Source: Bacillota bacterium (GTDB lineage: Bacteria; Bacillota_E; Sulfobacillia; Sulfobacillales; Sulfobacillaceae). From it: a stretch of 9,854 nucleotides of DNA. Location: contig JAKAAS010000030.1 in assembly GCA_021802225.1 (NCBI GenBank), positions 1 through 9,854 on the forward strand, written 5' to 3'. Numbering within the stretch: position 1 is the first letter of the stretch; every line of letters starts with the position of its first letter. The notes under the pieces were generated by a model, which made no database searches, was not told the DNA's origin, and saw nothing but the letters and a program-made list of their open reading frames with translations. This document shows, in pieces, positions 1-6,466 of the stretch. The position numbers and the translations under genes are program-made.

Positions 1-290
1 TTTGACTACCGCCGGGCCCCTGCATGTCTTCTGCATTCGCCCTGGAATTCACACGGCGGGGCCGAAGTGCGGAGCAACTTCGATTCAGCCCATGCCATAG
101 GAAAAGAGACTACCCCTCCTATCCCGGGACAGATAATGAGTGGCTTCATGCGCACCCGTCAGGTGAATAATTTGGATTCCGCAAGGGGACCACTGTTCTG
201 ATAACTGAGCGGCACGGATCCAAGATGCAGGATGCCGGCCGAGATCCGAGGTCACCTTTGTTGGTTGTCCATGAGAAGAGAGGCTGAGAG
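1..290. other. Leader region upstream of the TDT transporter, no confident gene
   Basis: No gene is supported here. Frame 1 on the + strand is open from base 1 to a TGA near 199, but it has no family signature and no visible start, so it could be the tail of an upstream gene or chance. The last 20 bases (GAGAAGAGAGGCTGAGAG) hold the ribosome binding site of the transporter. A TTGGAT at 172-177 and a TGATAA at 199-204 resemble promoter boxes, but they are about 21 bp apart, too far for a standard sigma-A promoter, so I do not call one. Confidence 0.4.
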
Positions 291-1376
291 ATGTGGCAAT
301 TTGTCACAGAATTTACACCAAACTGGTTTACCATTGCCATGGGCACCGGCATCACGGCACTCGGCGCTTATCTCTATCCCGGAGGCCCTGCTTGGCTGAA
401 ACATACTGGAACCATTTTGTGGATCCTTAACGTAGTTCTTGTGGCCGTGCTCCTGGTCATCATGTTAGGCAAATTTGCATTGAACTGGCGGGGCACAGTG
501 GACCTGTTGCACCACCCCATACAGTCCATGTTTTTAGGGGCGGTCCCCATGGCATTGGCTACTGTAGTCAACGGATTCATCGAAATAGGGCCTGGTCTCA
601 TAGGACCCGGTGCGATTGCCGCCGGTATTGCTTTGTGGGTCATCAACGTAGTGATGGCGTTAGCGTCCGGTATCCTCGTGCCGTTCATGATGTTCATCTC
701 GCACGACCACCGTCTCGAAAAAATGACGGGAATTTGGCTCATTCCCGTAGTCCCCTCGGAGGTGGCGGCAGCCAGCGGCAGTGTGATTATCTCGCACATT
801 GCCTCCCTAACAACCGCGCGGACACTCATGGTGCTAAGCTTGGGGTTATGGGCGCTCAGTGTGCCCCTAGCCTTCCTCATGCTGGGATTTCTCTTTTTGC
901 GGCTTGCCGTGCACAGGCTGCCGCCCCCGGAGATGGCGATTTCCACATGGATCTCTCTGGGAACTTTGGGAACCGGCATCATGGGCCTTGTCGGTCTCGG
1001 CAAGTCGCTGCCGCGGCTCTTTGGATCGATGGGTCACGCTATGGACGGCGCCGCGGTATTGAGTTCTTTTGCATTATGGGGCTTTGGGTTATGGTGGCTG
1101 GCCATCAGCATCATGCTTACACTGTATCATGCTCGCCGCCGCCTGCCGTTTAATTTAGGGTGGTGGGGGCTGACCTTCCCGCTGGGGGTATTCGCGGTAG
1201 GCACCGACATGCTGTACGACCAAATGCGGGTGAATCTCATTGGCTCTTTTGCTCATCTCTTCTTCATCATCCTGGCAGCCTTTTGGTGCATTGTCGCATA
1301 CCGGACGGCAACAAGCCTCATAACAGGCCGCCTGACAGTCTCAGGGAGCCTCCAAGACCCTGAGCCGCCAGGATAA
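291..1376 (+). CDS. TDT-family transporter (TehA/SLAC1/Mae1-like anion or C4-dicarboxylate carrier)
   Basis: A 361-residue integral membrane protein of the tellurite-resistance/dicarboxylate transporter (TDT) family, which includes TehA, plant SLAC1 and fungal Mae1 and Ssu1. The family moves small anions (dicarboxylates, sulfite, chloride) through a ten-helix channel-like fold. Hydrophobic segments by eye lie near residues 10-29, 42-60, 81-98, 105-130, 145-165, 179-205, 222-237, 254-279, 290-308 and 318-338, matching ten helices and the family's usual length. Typical phrases are FTPNWFTIAMGTGI at the N-terminus, the IPVVPSEVAAASG region near 151-163 and WWGLTFPLGVFAVGTDM near 291-307. The ATG at 291 is preceded by a purine-rich GAGAGG/GAGAG site. 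It stands alone and converges on the DUF488 gene. The substrate cannot be read from sequence; sulfite or organic-acid export would make sense in an acidophile, but that is inference. Confidence 0.85.
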   Translation: MWQFVTEFTPNWFTIAMGTGITALGAYLYPGGPAWLKHTGTILWILNVVLVAVLLVIMLGKFALNWRGTVDLLHHPIQSMFLGAVPMALATVVNGFIEIGPGLIGPGAIAAGIALWVINVVMALASGILVPFMMFISHDHRLEKMTGIWLIPVVPSEVAAASGSVIISHIASLTTARTLMVLSLGLWALSVPLAFLMLGFLFLRLAVHRLPPPEMAISTWISLGTLGTGIMGLVGLGKSLPRLFGSMGHAMDGAAVLSSFALWGFGLWWLAISIMLTLYHARRRLPFNLGWWGLTFPLGVFAVGTDMLYDQMRVNLIGSFAHLFFIILAAFWCIVAYRTATSLITGRLTVSGSLQDPEPPG

Positions 1377-1403
1377 GTCCTCAGAACCCTAAATTCTCAG
1401 CCA

Positions 1404-1422
1404 GGCGGTCATGCCAACCGCC
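1404..1422. terminator. Stem-loop between convergent genes (possible bidirectional terminator)
   Basis: GGCGGT (1404-1409) and ACCGCC (1417-1422) form a perfect 6-bp GC stem with a 7-base loop, in the 83-bp gap between the convergent TDT and DUF488 genes. There is no clear T-run on either strand, so it is not a classic intrinsic terminator. Its position is what suggests termination. Confidence 0.35.
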
Positions 1423-1459
1423 ACCGTCACAAAGCGGGGGCGACAGGTCCATTTACAGC

Positions 1460-1822
1460 TTATTGAGCGAGGGTGCTTTCTAGAAATTCCCGCAAGATGG
1501 GCACCTGGCTCAGGTCTATATCCCGTGTTGCCGTCACTAAAACAAGAGACCGGTGGCGGGCCAAGTCCAATAGGTGGAGCATGTCCACACTCTCGCTCTG
1601 ATTGTGAAGTTCGGCAAGATAGCGTACGCGAAACGTGTCGAACAGCGCAGGATCATGCCCGTACCACTTTCTGAGAGAGGCGCTAGGTGCCACCCCCTTC
1701 AGCCACTCCTGCCATGGCGCCCCTTCCGTGCGCACTCCCCGTGGCCACAGCCGATCTACCAGTACCCGGTAGGAGTCTGGCCCCGTATCATCCCGGACAT
1801 GCGCCATCTGAATGGCATTCAT
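1460..1822 (-). CDS. DUF488 family protein (YeaO-like)
   Basis: A 120-residue protein of the DUF488 (YeaO-like) family, small cytoplasmic proteins whose biochemical role is not established. The signature RVLVDRLWPRG lies at residues 19-29. It is followed by the family's W-x-K-x-VAPS-x-x-LR-x-W element (near 37-53), then HD (56-57) and the F-x-x-RY-x-x-EL stretch (near 64-72). Length is normal. The C-terminal motif is divergent: many members have a D-x-x-HN-x-A box after the LVT strand, whereas here it reads RDIDLSQVPIL, without the HN pair. The ATG at 1822 has a strong GAGGGGGG site about 7 bases upstream, which fixes the start. It lies 105 bp downstream of the DUF302 gene on the same strand, so the two may be co-transcribed. 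Confidence 0.85.
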   Translation of the reverse strand: MNAIQMAHVRDDTGPDSYRVLVDRLWPRGVRTEGAPWQEWLKGVAPSASLRKWYGHDPALFDTFRVRYLAELHNQSESVDMLHLLDLARHRSLVLVTATRDIDLSQVPILREFLESTLAQ

Positions 1823-1927
1823 CCAAATCCCCCCTCATTACCGCTAAAGGCAGCAGATGCCGTTTCGCCTTTAGACTGGAACACTCACCGCGGCAAATCC
1901 ATCTCTTCCCACAAGGCCGACGCCGAG

Positions 1928-2350
1928 CTATCCTGGTGCATCCGCACAATCCCGTCTTTTGACCGCACCGCTGCTGGTACAGAACCGGTCGATCAGATGA
2001 TCAATGTCGCGCCCCAAAGGGCCGAGCTTGTCATCATGCATGGCAAGCAAAGACGACATGGTGTGGTAGGCCAACACAGAATGCCCCTCGACCCCGTAAA
2101 TTCCGACCCGGATCGGCATGTCCGCTACTGCCGCCGGAGCCACTGCCAGAAACTTGGATCCTCCGAGCGGATTTCCGAACATCACCGTGTAGGCCCATGG
2201 AGGTGCATGAACTCCCATGGCCTCCATATCCTTGCGGTGATTGATCACTCCGTAATTGACCAGACCCTCGAGAAAAATCCACTCAGTCAATTTTTTAACC
2301 CACTCGTCTGGATTGTGCGGTGCCTCGTAACAAATCACAGCCTCTGTCAT
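1928..2350 (-). CDS. DUF302 domain protein
   Basis: A 140-residue cytoplasmic protein carrying a DUF302-like domain. This small alpha/beta domain is common near heavy-metal, sulfur and redox genes, and its reaction is unknown. The family-like core is residues ~55-105: VMFGNPLGGSKFLAVAP matches the usual 'hE-hxNPxxAxxhL' stretch, then MPIRVGIY corresponds to 'LPCRVhVYE', and a Gly-rich turn leads into a hydrophobic strand. The N-terminal half (to ~50) is less typical. A GGGAGG site seven bases before the ATG at 2350 makes the start certain. It is divergent from the ctaG-like gene across a 406-bp gap and upstream of DUF488 on the same strand. The link to oxidase assembly is positional only. No signal peptide is visible. 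Confidence 0.75.
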   Translation of the reverse strand: MTEAVICYEAPHNPDEWVKKLTEWIFLEGLVNYGVINHRKDMEAMGVHAPPWAYTVMFGNPLGGSKFLAVAPAAVADMPIRVGIYGVEGHSVLAYHTMSSLLAMHDDKLGPLGRDIDHLIDRFCTSSGAVKRRDCADAPG

Positions 2351-2401
2351 TTAACAGCCTCCCTACGGCCACGGACCGCACGGCATGTCGTCAGCGCGAG
2401 A

Positions 2402-2431
2402 TTTTTAACTCTACTGTTCAGCTTACCTCAA
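2402..2431 (-). promoter_or_regulatory. Candidate sigma-A promoter for the DUF302 gene
   Basis: On the - strand, TTGAGG (complement of 2426-2431) is separated by 18 bp from TAAAAA (complement of 2402-2407). That is four of six consensus bases in each box. It would give a leader of about 45 bases before the DUF302 start at 2350. Found by eye only; weak. Confidence 0.3.
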
Positions 2432-2715
2432 ACAGCGATTTTGGTGGTGATTTCCATCACAGAATAGACTTTTTTCCCCGTGCGGACCATGGGCAGACGA
2501 CATTGTCATGTTTTCACTTCGTCATAAGCCGAGAATAGAGCCAGCTGGTGTCGCTTGAGGGTGAGACTTTGGTGGTTTTTGGGGTGGCAACTTGCGCTGC
2601 TCCGTGCAGGCAGTTCCGGTTGCAGCGAAAACCTTCAAGCAGTGCCCCACAATTTACAAAGACAGGATCATGATGGCACAGTACGTTCAAGCCCTGTCGA
2701 TAGGGTCAAGTCCTG

Positions 2716-2721
2716 TACAAT
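2716..2721 (+). promoter_or_regulatory. Candidate -10 box for the ctaG-like gene
   Basis: TACAAT matches five of six bases of the sigma-A -10 consensus and lies 35 bp before the ctaG ATG, leaving room for the GAGGGTGA ribosome site. No convincing -35 hexamer is found at 16-18 bp upstream, so this is a weak call. Confidence 0.25.
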
Positions 2722-2756
2722 AAGGATGGACATAAATGACCAAGTGAGGGTGAATA

Positions 2757-3587
2757 ATGGCGCATATATGGCATAACAATTTCTTTGACTTGTGGCATCC
2801 GGGTGTCCTGGCCGTGGTGCTGCTTGTGCTGGCAGCCTATCTGCGCGGAACGGAAAGGGCCACCCGCCGCGGACAGCACTGGCCAGCAACGCCTCTGTTA
2901 CAGAAAGCTTATTTTGTTGCCGCACTGGTGATTTTCTACCTGGCCATGGGCAGCCCACTCAGAATCGCCGCCCAGCGTTATCTATTTTCCGCACACATGC
3001 TGCAGTACGCGCTCTTAAGCATGGTTATCCCTCCCCTCCTCCTGTTAGGATTGCCGGAGTGGATGCTGGATATTGCCTGGGGAAAACACTTGTGGTCGCG
3101 CCTGCTGTCGGTCGCCACCAACCCCTTGGTGGCTATTGTGATGTTCAATGTCATATTTGCCGCCTTGGAGTACCCTCCTGTTCTCGATGCCAGCCTGCAC
3201 TATGTCTGGCCCTATATCTTACAATCGTATCTTGTCGTGCTACTGGCCGTGTGCATGTGGTGGCCCGTACTGTCTCCCGTTGCTTACAAAATCGCGTGGG
3301 GTCCAGACAGGGAAATGCCCGTGGAACGGCACATGATTTCACGGATCTACCAACTGATGTATATTTTCTTCAATTTCGCCCTCATGATGCTGTTGTGGTT
3401 TTACATCATCGACACACACGTGCCCTTTTACCTGTTTTATCTCCACGCGCCGCGGATTACGCACCTGACACCGCTGGCTGACCAACAGTTGGGAGTGGTA
3501 ATAATGGAGGCCTTTATGGGACTCGGCTTCGTTGTCGCGTTCGTTGCCTCCTATTCCCGTTACGACGATTCGCACTGGTATGATTAA
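2757..3587 (+). CDS. ctaG: Cytochrome c oxidase assembly factor CtaG (caa3_CtaG family)
   Basis: A 276-residue polytopic membrane protein of the bacterial caa3_CtaG family, needed in Bacillus to build active caa3-type cytochrome oxidase, probably through the copper centre. It is unrelated to the Cox11-type CtaG of proteobacteria. Key signatures: SPL near 66-68, YLFSAHMLQYALL near 75-87, PPLLLLGLP near 92-100, and ADQQLG (241-246), which corresponds to the family's D-Q-x-x-GG element although the second Gly is Val here. Hydrophobic segments lie near 12-29, 51-64, 80-98, 118-136, 153-170, 198-216 and 245-263, giving the expected seven helices. The His residues in SAHML, LHYVW and YLHAPRITH are potential metal ligands. 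The ATG at 2757 follows GAGGGTGA. No oxidase subunit genes are in the window, so it is an orphan assembly gene here. It converges on the G1 peptidase. Confidence 0.85.
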   Translation: MAHIWHNNFFDLWHPGVLAVVLLVLAAYLRGTERATRRGQHWPATPLLQKAYFVAALVIFYLAMGSPLRIAAQRYLFSAHMLQYALLSMVIPPLLLLGLPEWMLDIAWGKHLWSRLLSVATNPLVAIVMFNVIFAALEYPPVLDASLHYVWPYILQSYLVVLLAVCMWWPVLSPVAYKIAWGPDREMPVERHMISRIYQLMYIFFNFALMMLLWFYIIDTHVPFYLFYLHAPRITHLTPLADQQLGVVIMEAFMGLGFVVAFVASYSRYDDSHWYD

Positions 3588-3661
3588 TGTCCGGTGCCGC
3601 GAAAATTCGCAGCTCCCCATGCCAGCCCTGATTCCCTGTCGTCATGGGTCCGTGAGCAGGG

Positions 3662-3685
3662 AAAAGGGCCCCTTAGGGCCCCCTT
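3662..3685 (-). terminator. Intrinsic terminator after the G1 peptidase gene
   Basis: On the - strand, immediately after the peptidase TGA, GGGCCC-TAAG-GGGCCC forms a 6-bp GC stem (3666-3671 with 3676-3681). It can be extended by two G-U and two A-U pairs, and is followed by TTTTC. This fits a rho-independent terminator for the - strand gene. The stem alone could also stop ctaG transcription arriving from the + side, but the + side lacks a T-run. Confidence 0.7.
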
Positions 3686-3688
3686 GCT

Positions 3689-4465
3689 TCATGACGCTGG
3701 AGCGTTCGGCGCTGTGGACCCGTATGCTACAGCAAACCCGTCGGTATCACTATCGGGAACCGACGGCGTAGATACCTGCTTATTCTTTTGGATCATCACC
3801 CCGCCATCTCCGACGGCAAATTTTGGATTGGCGCCACCATTTACGGTGCCGGGGTTGAAGGTAGTTTGACCGTAATTTGCCAAAGTCGCCACATGCCCTC
3901 CAATTGTCGGTGCCTCCAAAATCCATTCCGCAGAAGCCCCTGGACCGGAATAGTCCTGATTGGTGGTGAATTTCCATCCTGCCGTAACATCTTGAAGGGT
4001 AATGGTCCACACTCCACCGCCGTCATTCACAATCGAGGCGGCCATTTGGTTGCCGGGTGCCACAGGCTCGTCAATCACAGTTTCCGCTGCCGGCAGAATC
4101 TCCCACCACGCGGAATACTGAGCTTGTCCCCCACTGTAATCCTGTTCCGTCCCGGTCTGAATCAGATCGCTGTTGTTAAATCCATCAATCCCAATCCATG
4201 CCGAAGAATAAGTCGATCCATGGCCAGACGAAACCGTTGGCACGGTCCAGTCCCCAGTAATCTGCGTATAAGGCCCTGCCGTCACTGCGTAGCCCGACCA
4301 GTTGCTCGATGACCACCCATAATTCCCCAGGGCGTGGGCCGGGGGTGCAAGCTTTAACCGGGGAGCGTTCGTAATAAGAGGAACTGCTGTTCCAAAAGAC
4401 ATCGCCGGAGCGGCCACCACAAAAGACGCCATTGCCGCCGTCATAACCCATGAGCGAATATGCAT
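3689..4465 (-). CDS. Secreted G1-family (eqolisin) glutamic acid peptidase
   Basis: A 258-residue exported peptidase of family G1 (scytalidoglutamic-peptidase type), endopeptidases working at very low pH with a Gln/Glu catalytic pair. The start is ATG at 4465, because AGGAGGAATT sits right before it; a longer in-frame start at 4519 has no such site. Residues 1-27 form a signal peptide (HIRSWV, then a hydrophobic core, then an Ala-rich region). The mature domain shows SSNWSGYA (53-60), W-x-VP (73-76), SSAWIGIDGF (87-96), LIQTGTEQ with Q103 as probable catalytic Gln, YSAWWEILP (117-125), and SAEWILEAP with E180 as probable catalytic Glu. Length matches compact bacterial members without a long propeptide. 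It is monocistronic, with its own terminator. It probably scavenges peptides in an acidic medium. Confidence 0.9.
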   Translation of the reverse strand: MHIRSWVMTAAMASFVVAAPAMSFGTAVPLITNAPRLKLAPPAHALGNYGWSSSNWSGYAVTAGPYTQITGDWTVPTVSSGHGSTYSSAWIGIDGFNNSDLIQTGTEQDYSGGQAQYSAWWEILPAAETVIDEPVAPGNQMAASIVNDGGGVWTITLQDVTAGWKFTTNQDYSGPGASAEWILEAPTIGGHVATLANYGQTTFNPGTVNGGANPKFAVGDGGVMIQKNKQVSTPSVPDSDTDGFAVAYGSTAPNAPAS

Positions 4466-4889
4466 TGACAAATTCCTCCTCGTATTAGAAGACAGGTGGC
4501 TCCGTGAGCGGTAGCCCAAGCACCAATGTTACAGTGTAGTCTTTTCTACCTACCAGGTTGATTTCCCTTCTTTTCATCCAAAAATTTACATTTGCTTTCC
4601 GACATCTCCATTGCATGCTTTGGATGCCGCGGTATTTTCATGACTGGAGCATGCGCATATGCGGTCACCCAGCCTATGCAGCTAGACCTCAGGAATTCTT
4701 AAGATGGTGGAAACACCAGGGAAACAAATATCGCCTTTACTAACAGAAGGCAATATTTTACTAAGCGTTGGCAATACCGCCACGCGTTTCCTGCCCCTAT
4801 GAGGGCAGCCCAGCGGCTAGCCGCCTCCAAAAACTTTCAAGGATATCGGGAAAGAAGGAGAGACCGTGCCCCACGCGATTCAGTGCCCG
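4466..4889. other. Gene-free gap upstream of the G1 peptidase
   Basis: No coding region is supported. The part nearest 4465 is the peptidase leader with its AGGAGG site (4473-4480). TGTAACATT on the - strand (complement of 4525-4533) matches an element repeated before the toxin-antitoxin locus. Further right are a long inverted repeat (4726-4758), a small TGCCC/GGGCA hairpin (4792-4807) and a perfect 12-bp palindrome, GCGGCTAGCCGC (4813-4824). The last two lie just past the end of the ferritin-like remnant. Confidence 0.4.
4726..4758. repeat. Inverted repeat, 12-bp arms with one mismatch (possible bidirectional terminator)
   Basis: AAATATCGCCTT (4726-4737) and AAGGCAATATTT (4747-4758) pair over 11 of 12 positions around a 9-base loop. 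Each strand ends the stem in a T-rich stretch, so it could terminate transcription in either direction, including the - strand ferritin-like/Usp run. It could equally be a remnant of a small palindromic element. Confidence 0.5.
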
Positions 4890-5321
4890 TCAGCTTTGAT
4901 GCCGGTGTGGATGGTTGTCCAGCATCACCACCGACTTATATTGCAGTGCCGCAAAAGAATCCTGATCGTGCCAGAAAAGACGCCCGTGTACGGCAGCGGT
5001 TACCCTCTCGGCTTGCTGCACGAGATGCCGCACGGAATGAAAGGCCATTTATGCCAAGATAGAGGCCAGATTAGCCTGCACCTGATCCCCCGAAGCCGCG
5101 GGCAGTTGACGGTAATGACTAGCCGCGCTATCAGCATCTGCAGTGCCCCCGGAGTCCTCGAGATTTTCCCCGTCACCGAGCGGACTGCGCGATTGGGTTG
5201 CCAACATCCCGCGATTGGGGAACTGGTGGCCATTTACGGGCCATGGTCGCCGGAAGAGCCTGTGGTGGCGCTCGTCCGCGAATCCACGTTTCTTCAGGAC
5301 CATCACGCCGCAGTCATCCAT
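4890..5321 (-). pseudogene. Probable ferritin-like-fold protein interrupted by an in-frame stop
   Basis: A - strand frame starts at ATG 5321 (GGAG four bases upstream) and runs 90 codons to TAA at 5049-5051. It is followed at once, in the same frame, by 52 more open codons beginning MAFHSVRHLVQQAE and ending at TGA 4890-4892. The segment around the stop (SAASHYRQL, then QVQANLASILA, stop, then FHSVRHLV) reads like consecutive helices of a ferritin-like or rubrerythrin-like protein. In such proteins a Glu-rich E-x-x-H metal site falls about where the TAA lies, and TAA is one base from GAA. The N-terminal ~55 residues show no recognisable signature and may also be out of frame. It lies on the same strand 95 bp downstream of the universal stress gene. 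Family assignment is tentative; two tiny separate genes are the alternative. Confidence 0.35.
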
Positions 5322-5416
5322 TCTTCTCCGGAGGTTGGCAGATAGGTTGCGGCCACCCGAGAAAATACCAGGGCTAGTGCCACAGCGGGTACCCTGCTGA
5401 CGCTTACCGTCCCGCG

Positions 5417-5860
5417 CTAGTCTTCTCCTGGCTCCACAAAAGTGACAGGAACCGGCGCCCGCTGCAGCACGCTGAATGACACGCTGCCAATCAAATTGCC
5501 AAGAGCCGAGTGTCCGCGCCGCCCCATAACAATCACATCAACGGGGTGATCTTTAGCATATTCGACAATCTTTTCTGCTGGGATGCCCACGATGCTCTCA
5601 GTTTGCACTGCGCTGCACCTTGTGAGTTCCGATTGCGTCTCGGCCAAAATTTTCTGCGATTGCAATCGCGCATCGGAGAGCCCTTTAGTGATAGCTGTTT
5701 CCACACTGACGACGATGACCTGAAGAAGTGTCACCGTAACGTCTGGAGTGGCATGATGGTTGATCCAACGGGCCGCCCGCAATGCGGACGGCGACCCGTC
5801 CGTTGGCAACAAAATTGAAAAAGATTTTGTATTTTGATCACTGATGTTCTCACTAGCCAT
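5417..5860 (-). CDS. Universal stress protein, UspA family
   Basis: A 147-residue cytoplasmic UspA-domain protein; the family binds ATP and supports survival under stress. The start is taken at ATG 5860 because AAAGGAGC lies about 7 bases before it; the in-frame ATG at 5866 is only one base from that site. The fold signatures are SILLPTDGSPSALRAARW at the N-terminus (strand 1 with Asp21 of the nucleotide site), VTVTLLQVIVVSVE (strand 2), GIPAEKIVEYA, then DVIVMGRRGHSALGNLIGSVS and the final strand PVPVTFVEP. The ATP motif is normally G-2x-G-9x-G-(S/T). Here only eight residues separate the second and third Gly (116 and 125), so the loop is one residue short. It lies 82 bp downstream of the small membrane protein on the same strand, possibly co-transcribed. 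Confidence 0.9.
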   Translation of the reverse strand: MASENISDQNTKSFSILLPTDGSPSALRAARWINHHATPDVTVTLLQVIVVSVETAITKGLSDARLQSQKILAETQSELTRCSAVQTESIVGIPAEKIVEYAKDHPVDVIVMGRRGHSALGNLIGSVSFSVLQRAPVPVTFVEPGED

Positions 5861-5942
5861 AAACATGCTCCTTTCGCTTTCTCGTATATTAACAGGTTTC
5901 CCGCCGGTCGGATATATCGGCAGGATTGCGCCTTATCCCCGG

Positions 5943-6155
5943 TCAGTCTTTCATAAACAAGCCCCATCCGCCCACGGCCAGTCCTGTGAGGGCGCATCCG
6001 ATCCATAATAAACCCAGACCGCTTGAATCGGCGTTCATCAGGACGGCAAACACTTCGAGAACAATGGCGCCCAACAGCAACTTATTTCCCAACACATCTC
6101 CCCCTCCCGGCAGTGCAGGCCTATCCAAAGCTTGGACACTCTTTAAGTTCTCCAT
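5943..6155 (-). CDS. Small two-helix membrane protein, unknown function
   Basis: A 70-residue protein if started at ATG 6155, or 88 residues from an in-frame GTG at 6209; neither start has a convincing ribosome site. Two hydrophobic segments lie at about residues 24-41 (LGNKLLLGAIVLEVFAVL) and 47-67 (LGLLWIGCALTGLAVGGWGL), with a short loop and a K-D end. No family recognised. The frame, hydrophobic pattern and position directly ahead of the universal stress gene on the same strand argue that it is real; the weak translation signals argue caution. Confidence 0.5.
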   Translation of the reverse strand: MENLKSVQALDRPALPGGGDVLGNKLLLGAIVLEVFAVLMNADSSGLGLLWIGCALTGLAVGGWGLFMKD

Positions 6156-6466
6156 CCGCCTATGATGCCCATTTCCCGGATCAGCAAGGCCCAAGAGACC
6201 GGTCAGCACATCTCTATGGAGTCCTGGTCCTCGCCCGCGGTTATATTGTCCGCGGGGGCTCAGTATTACGCCTGGTCCGCCGGGTTTGGGCTCTCCCCTG
6301 CTTTACTCCTGTCTCGGACCCGAATAATTTGACGCCGGAGTATCGACTGATAAGCATTTGAGATAGCCCTGGACAGAGCTGACGCAATTCATAAGGCCAC
6401 TGGCTAGTCCGACGTGCAAGGTCTTCGGCGGTAAGCGGTCATTCAAACCAGGGCCCGTTAATCGCA
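6156..6466. other. Gap with a GC-rich hairpin and a start-less open frame
   Basis: No confident gene. A - strand frame is open for about 63 codons, from just after a TGA near 6436 down to a TAA near 6246 (LTAEDLARRTSQWPYELRQL and onward), but it has no start codon or ribosome site. It may be the decayed end of the adjacent TniQ-like remnant or of another gene. CCCGCGG (6234-6240) and CCGCGGG (6250-6256) form a perfect 7-bp inverted repeat around an AT-rich 9-base loop. Confidence 0.35.
6234..6256. repeat. GC-rich inverted repeat with AT loop
   Basis: CCCGCGG-ttatattgt-CCGCGGG is a perfect 7-bp stem with a 9-base loop and no T-run after it. It lies ahead of the small membrane protein/Usp genes. 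It could be a protein-binding site, or a transcription barrier between the TniQ-like remnant and those genes. Function unknown. Confidence 0.4.

Larger units (their letters stand above)
2351..2756. promoter_or_regulatory. Divergent intergenic region between DUF302 and ctaG-like genes
   Basis: No gene is supported in these 406 bases. A TTG-started frame from 2555 exists, but it has no ribosome site and overlaps the ctaG start. The region should carry both divergent promoters. A perfect short inverted repeat, GTGAT-TTCC-ATCAC, sits at 2447-2460, just upstream of the DUF302 promoter candidate, and could be an operator. The octamer GAGGGTGA occurs twice (from about 2556 and again from 2746); the second copy is the ctaG ribosome binding site. 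Confidence 0.45.

Noticed and set aside
374..1003. 209-codon open frame on the - strand
   Set aside because: Antisense shadow of the TDT transporter; no ribosome site and low-complexity composition.
2441..2458. Near-repeat of TTGGTGGTGATTTCCATC with a stretch at about 3959-3977
   Set aside because: The second copy is inside the G1 peptidase coding sequence and differs by an inserted base; most likely chance.
1574..2467. 297-codon open frame on the + strand
   Set aside because: Lies opposite the clearly recognisable DUF488 and DUF302 genes, both with strong ribosome sites; composition is His/Pro/Arg-rich, as expected for a shadow.
2555..2776. TTG-started 73-codon frame upstream of ctaG
   Set aside because: No ribosome binding site, overlaps the ctaG start, and has no domain or plausible signal peptide.
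2792..3481. 229-codon open frame on the + strand
   Set aside because: Out-of-frame shadow within ctaG, which has the family motifs and seven hydrophobic segments.
4866..5345. 159-codon + strand frame with protein-like stretches
   Set aside because: No ribosome site or family signature. The - strand reading has helix-like segments and fits the strand of its neighbours, although I cannot fully exclude the + frame.
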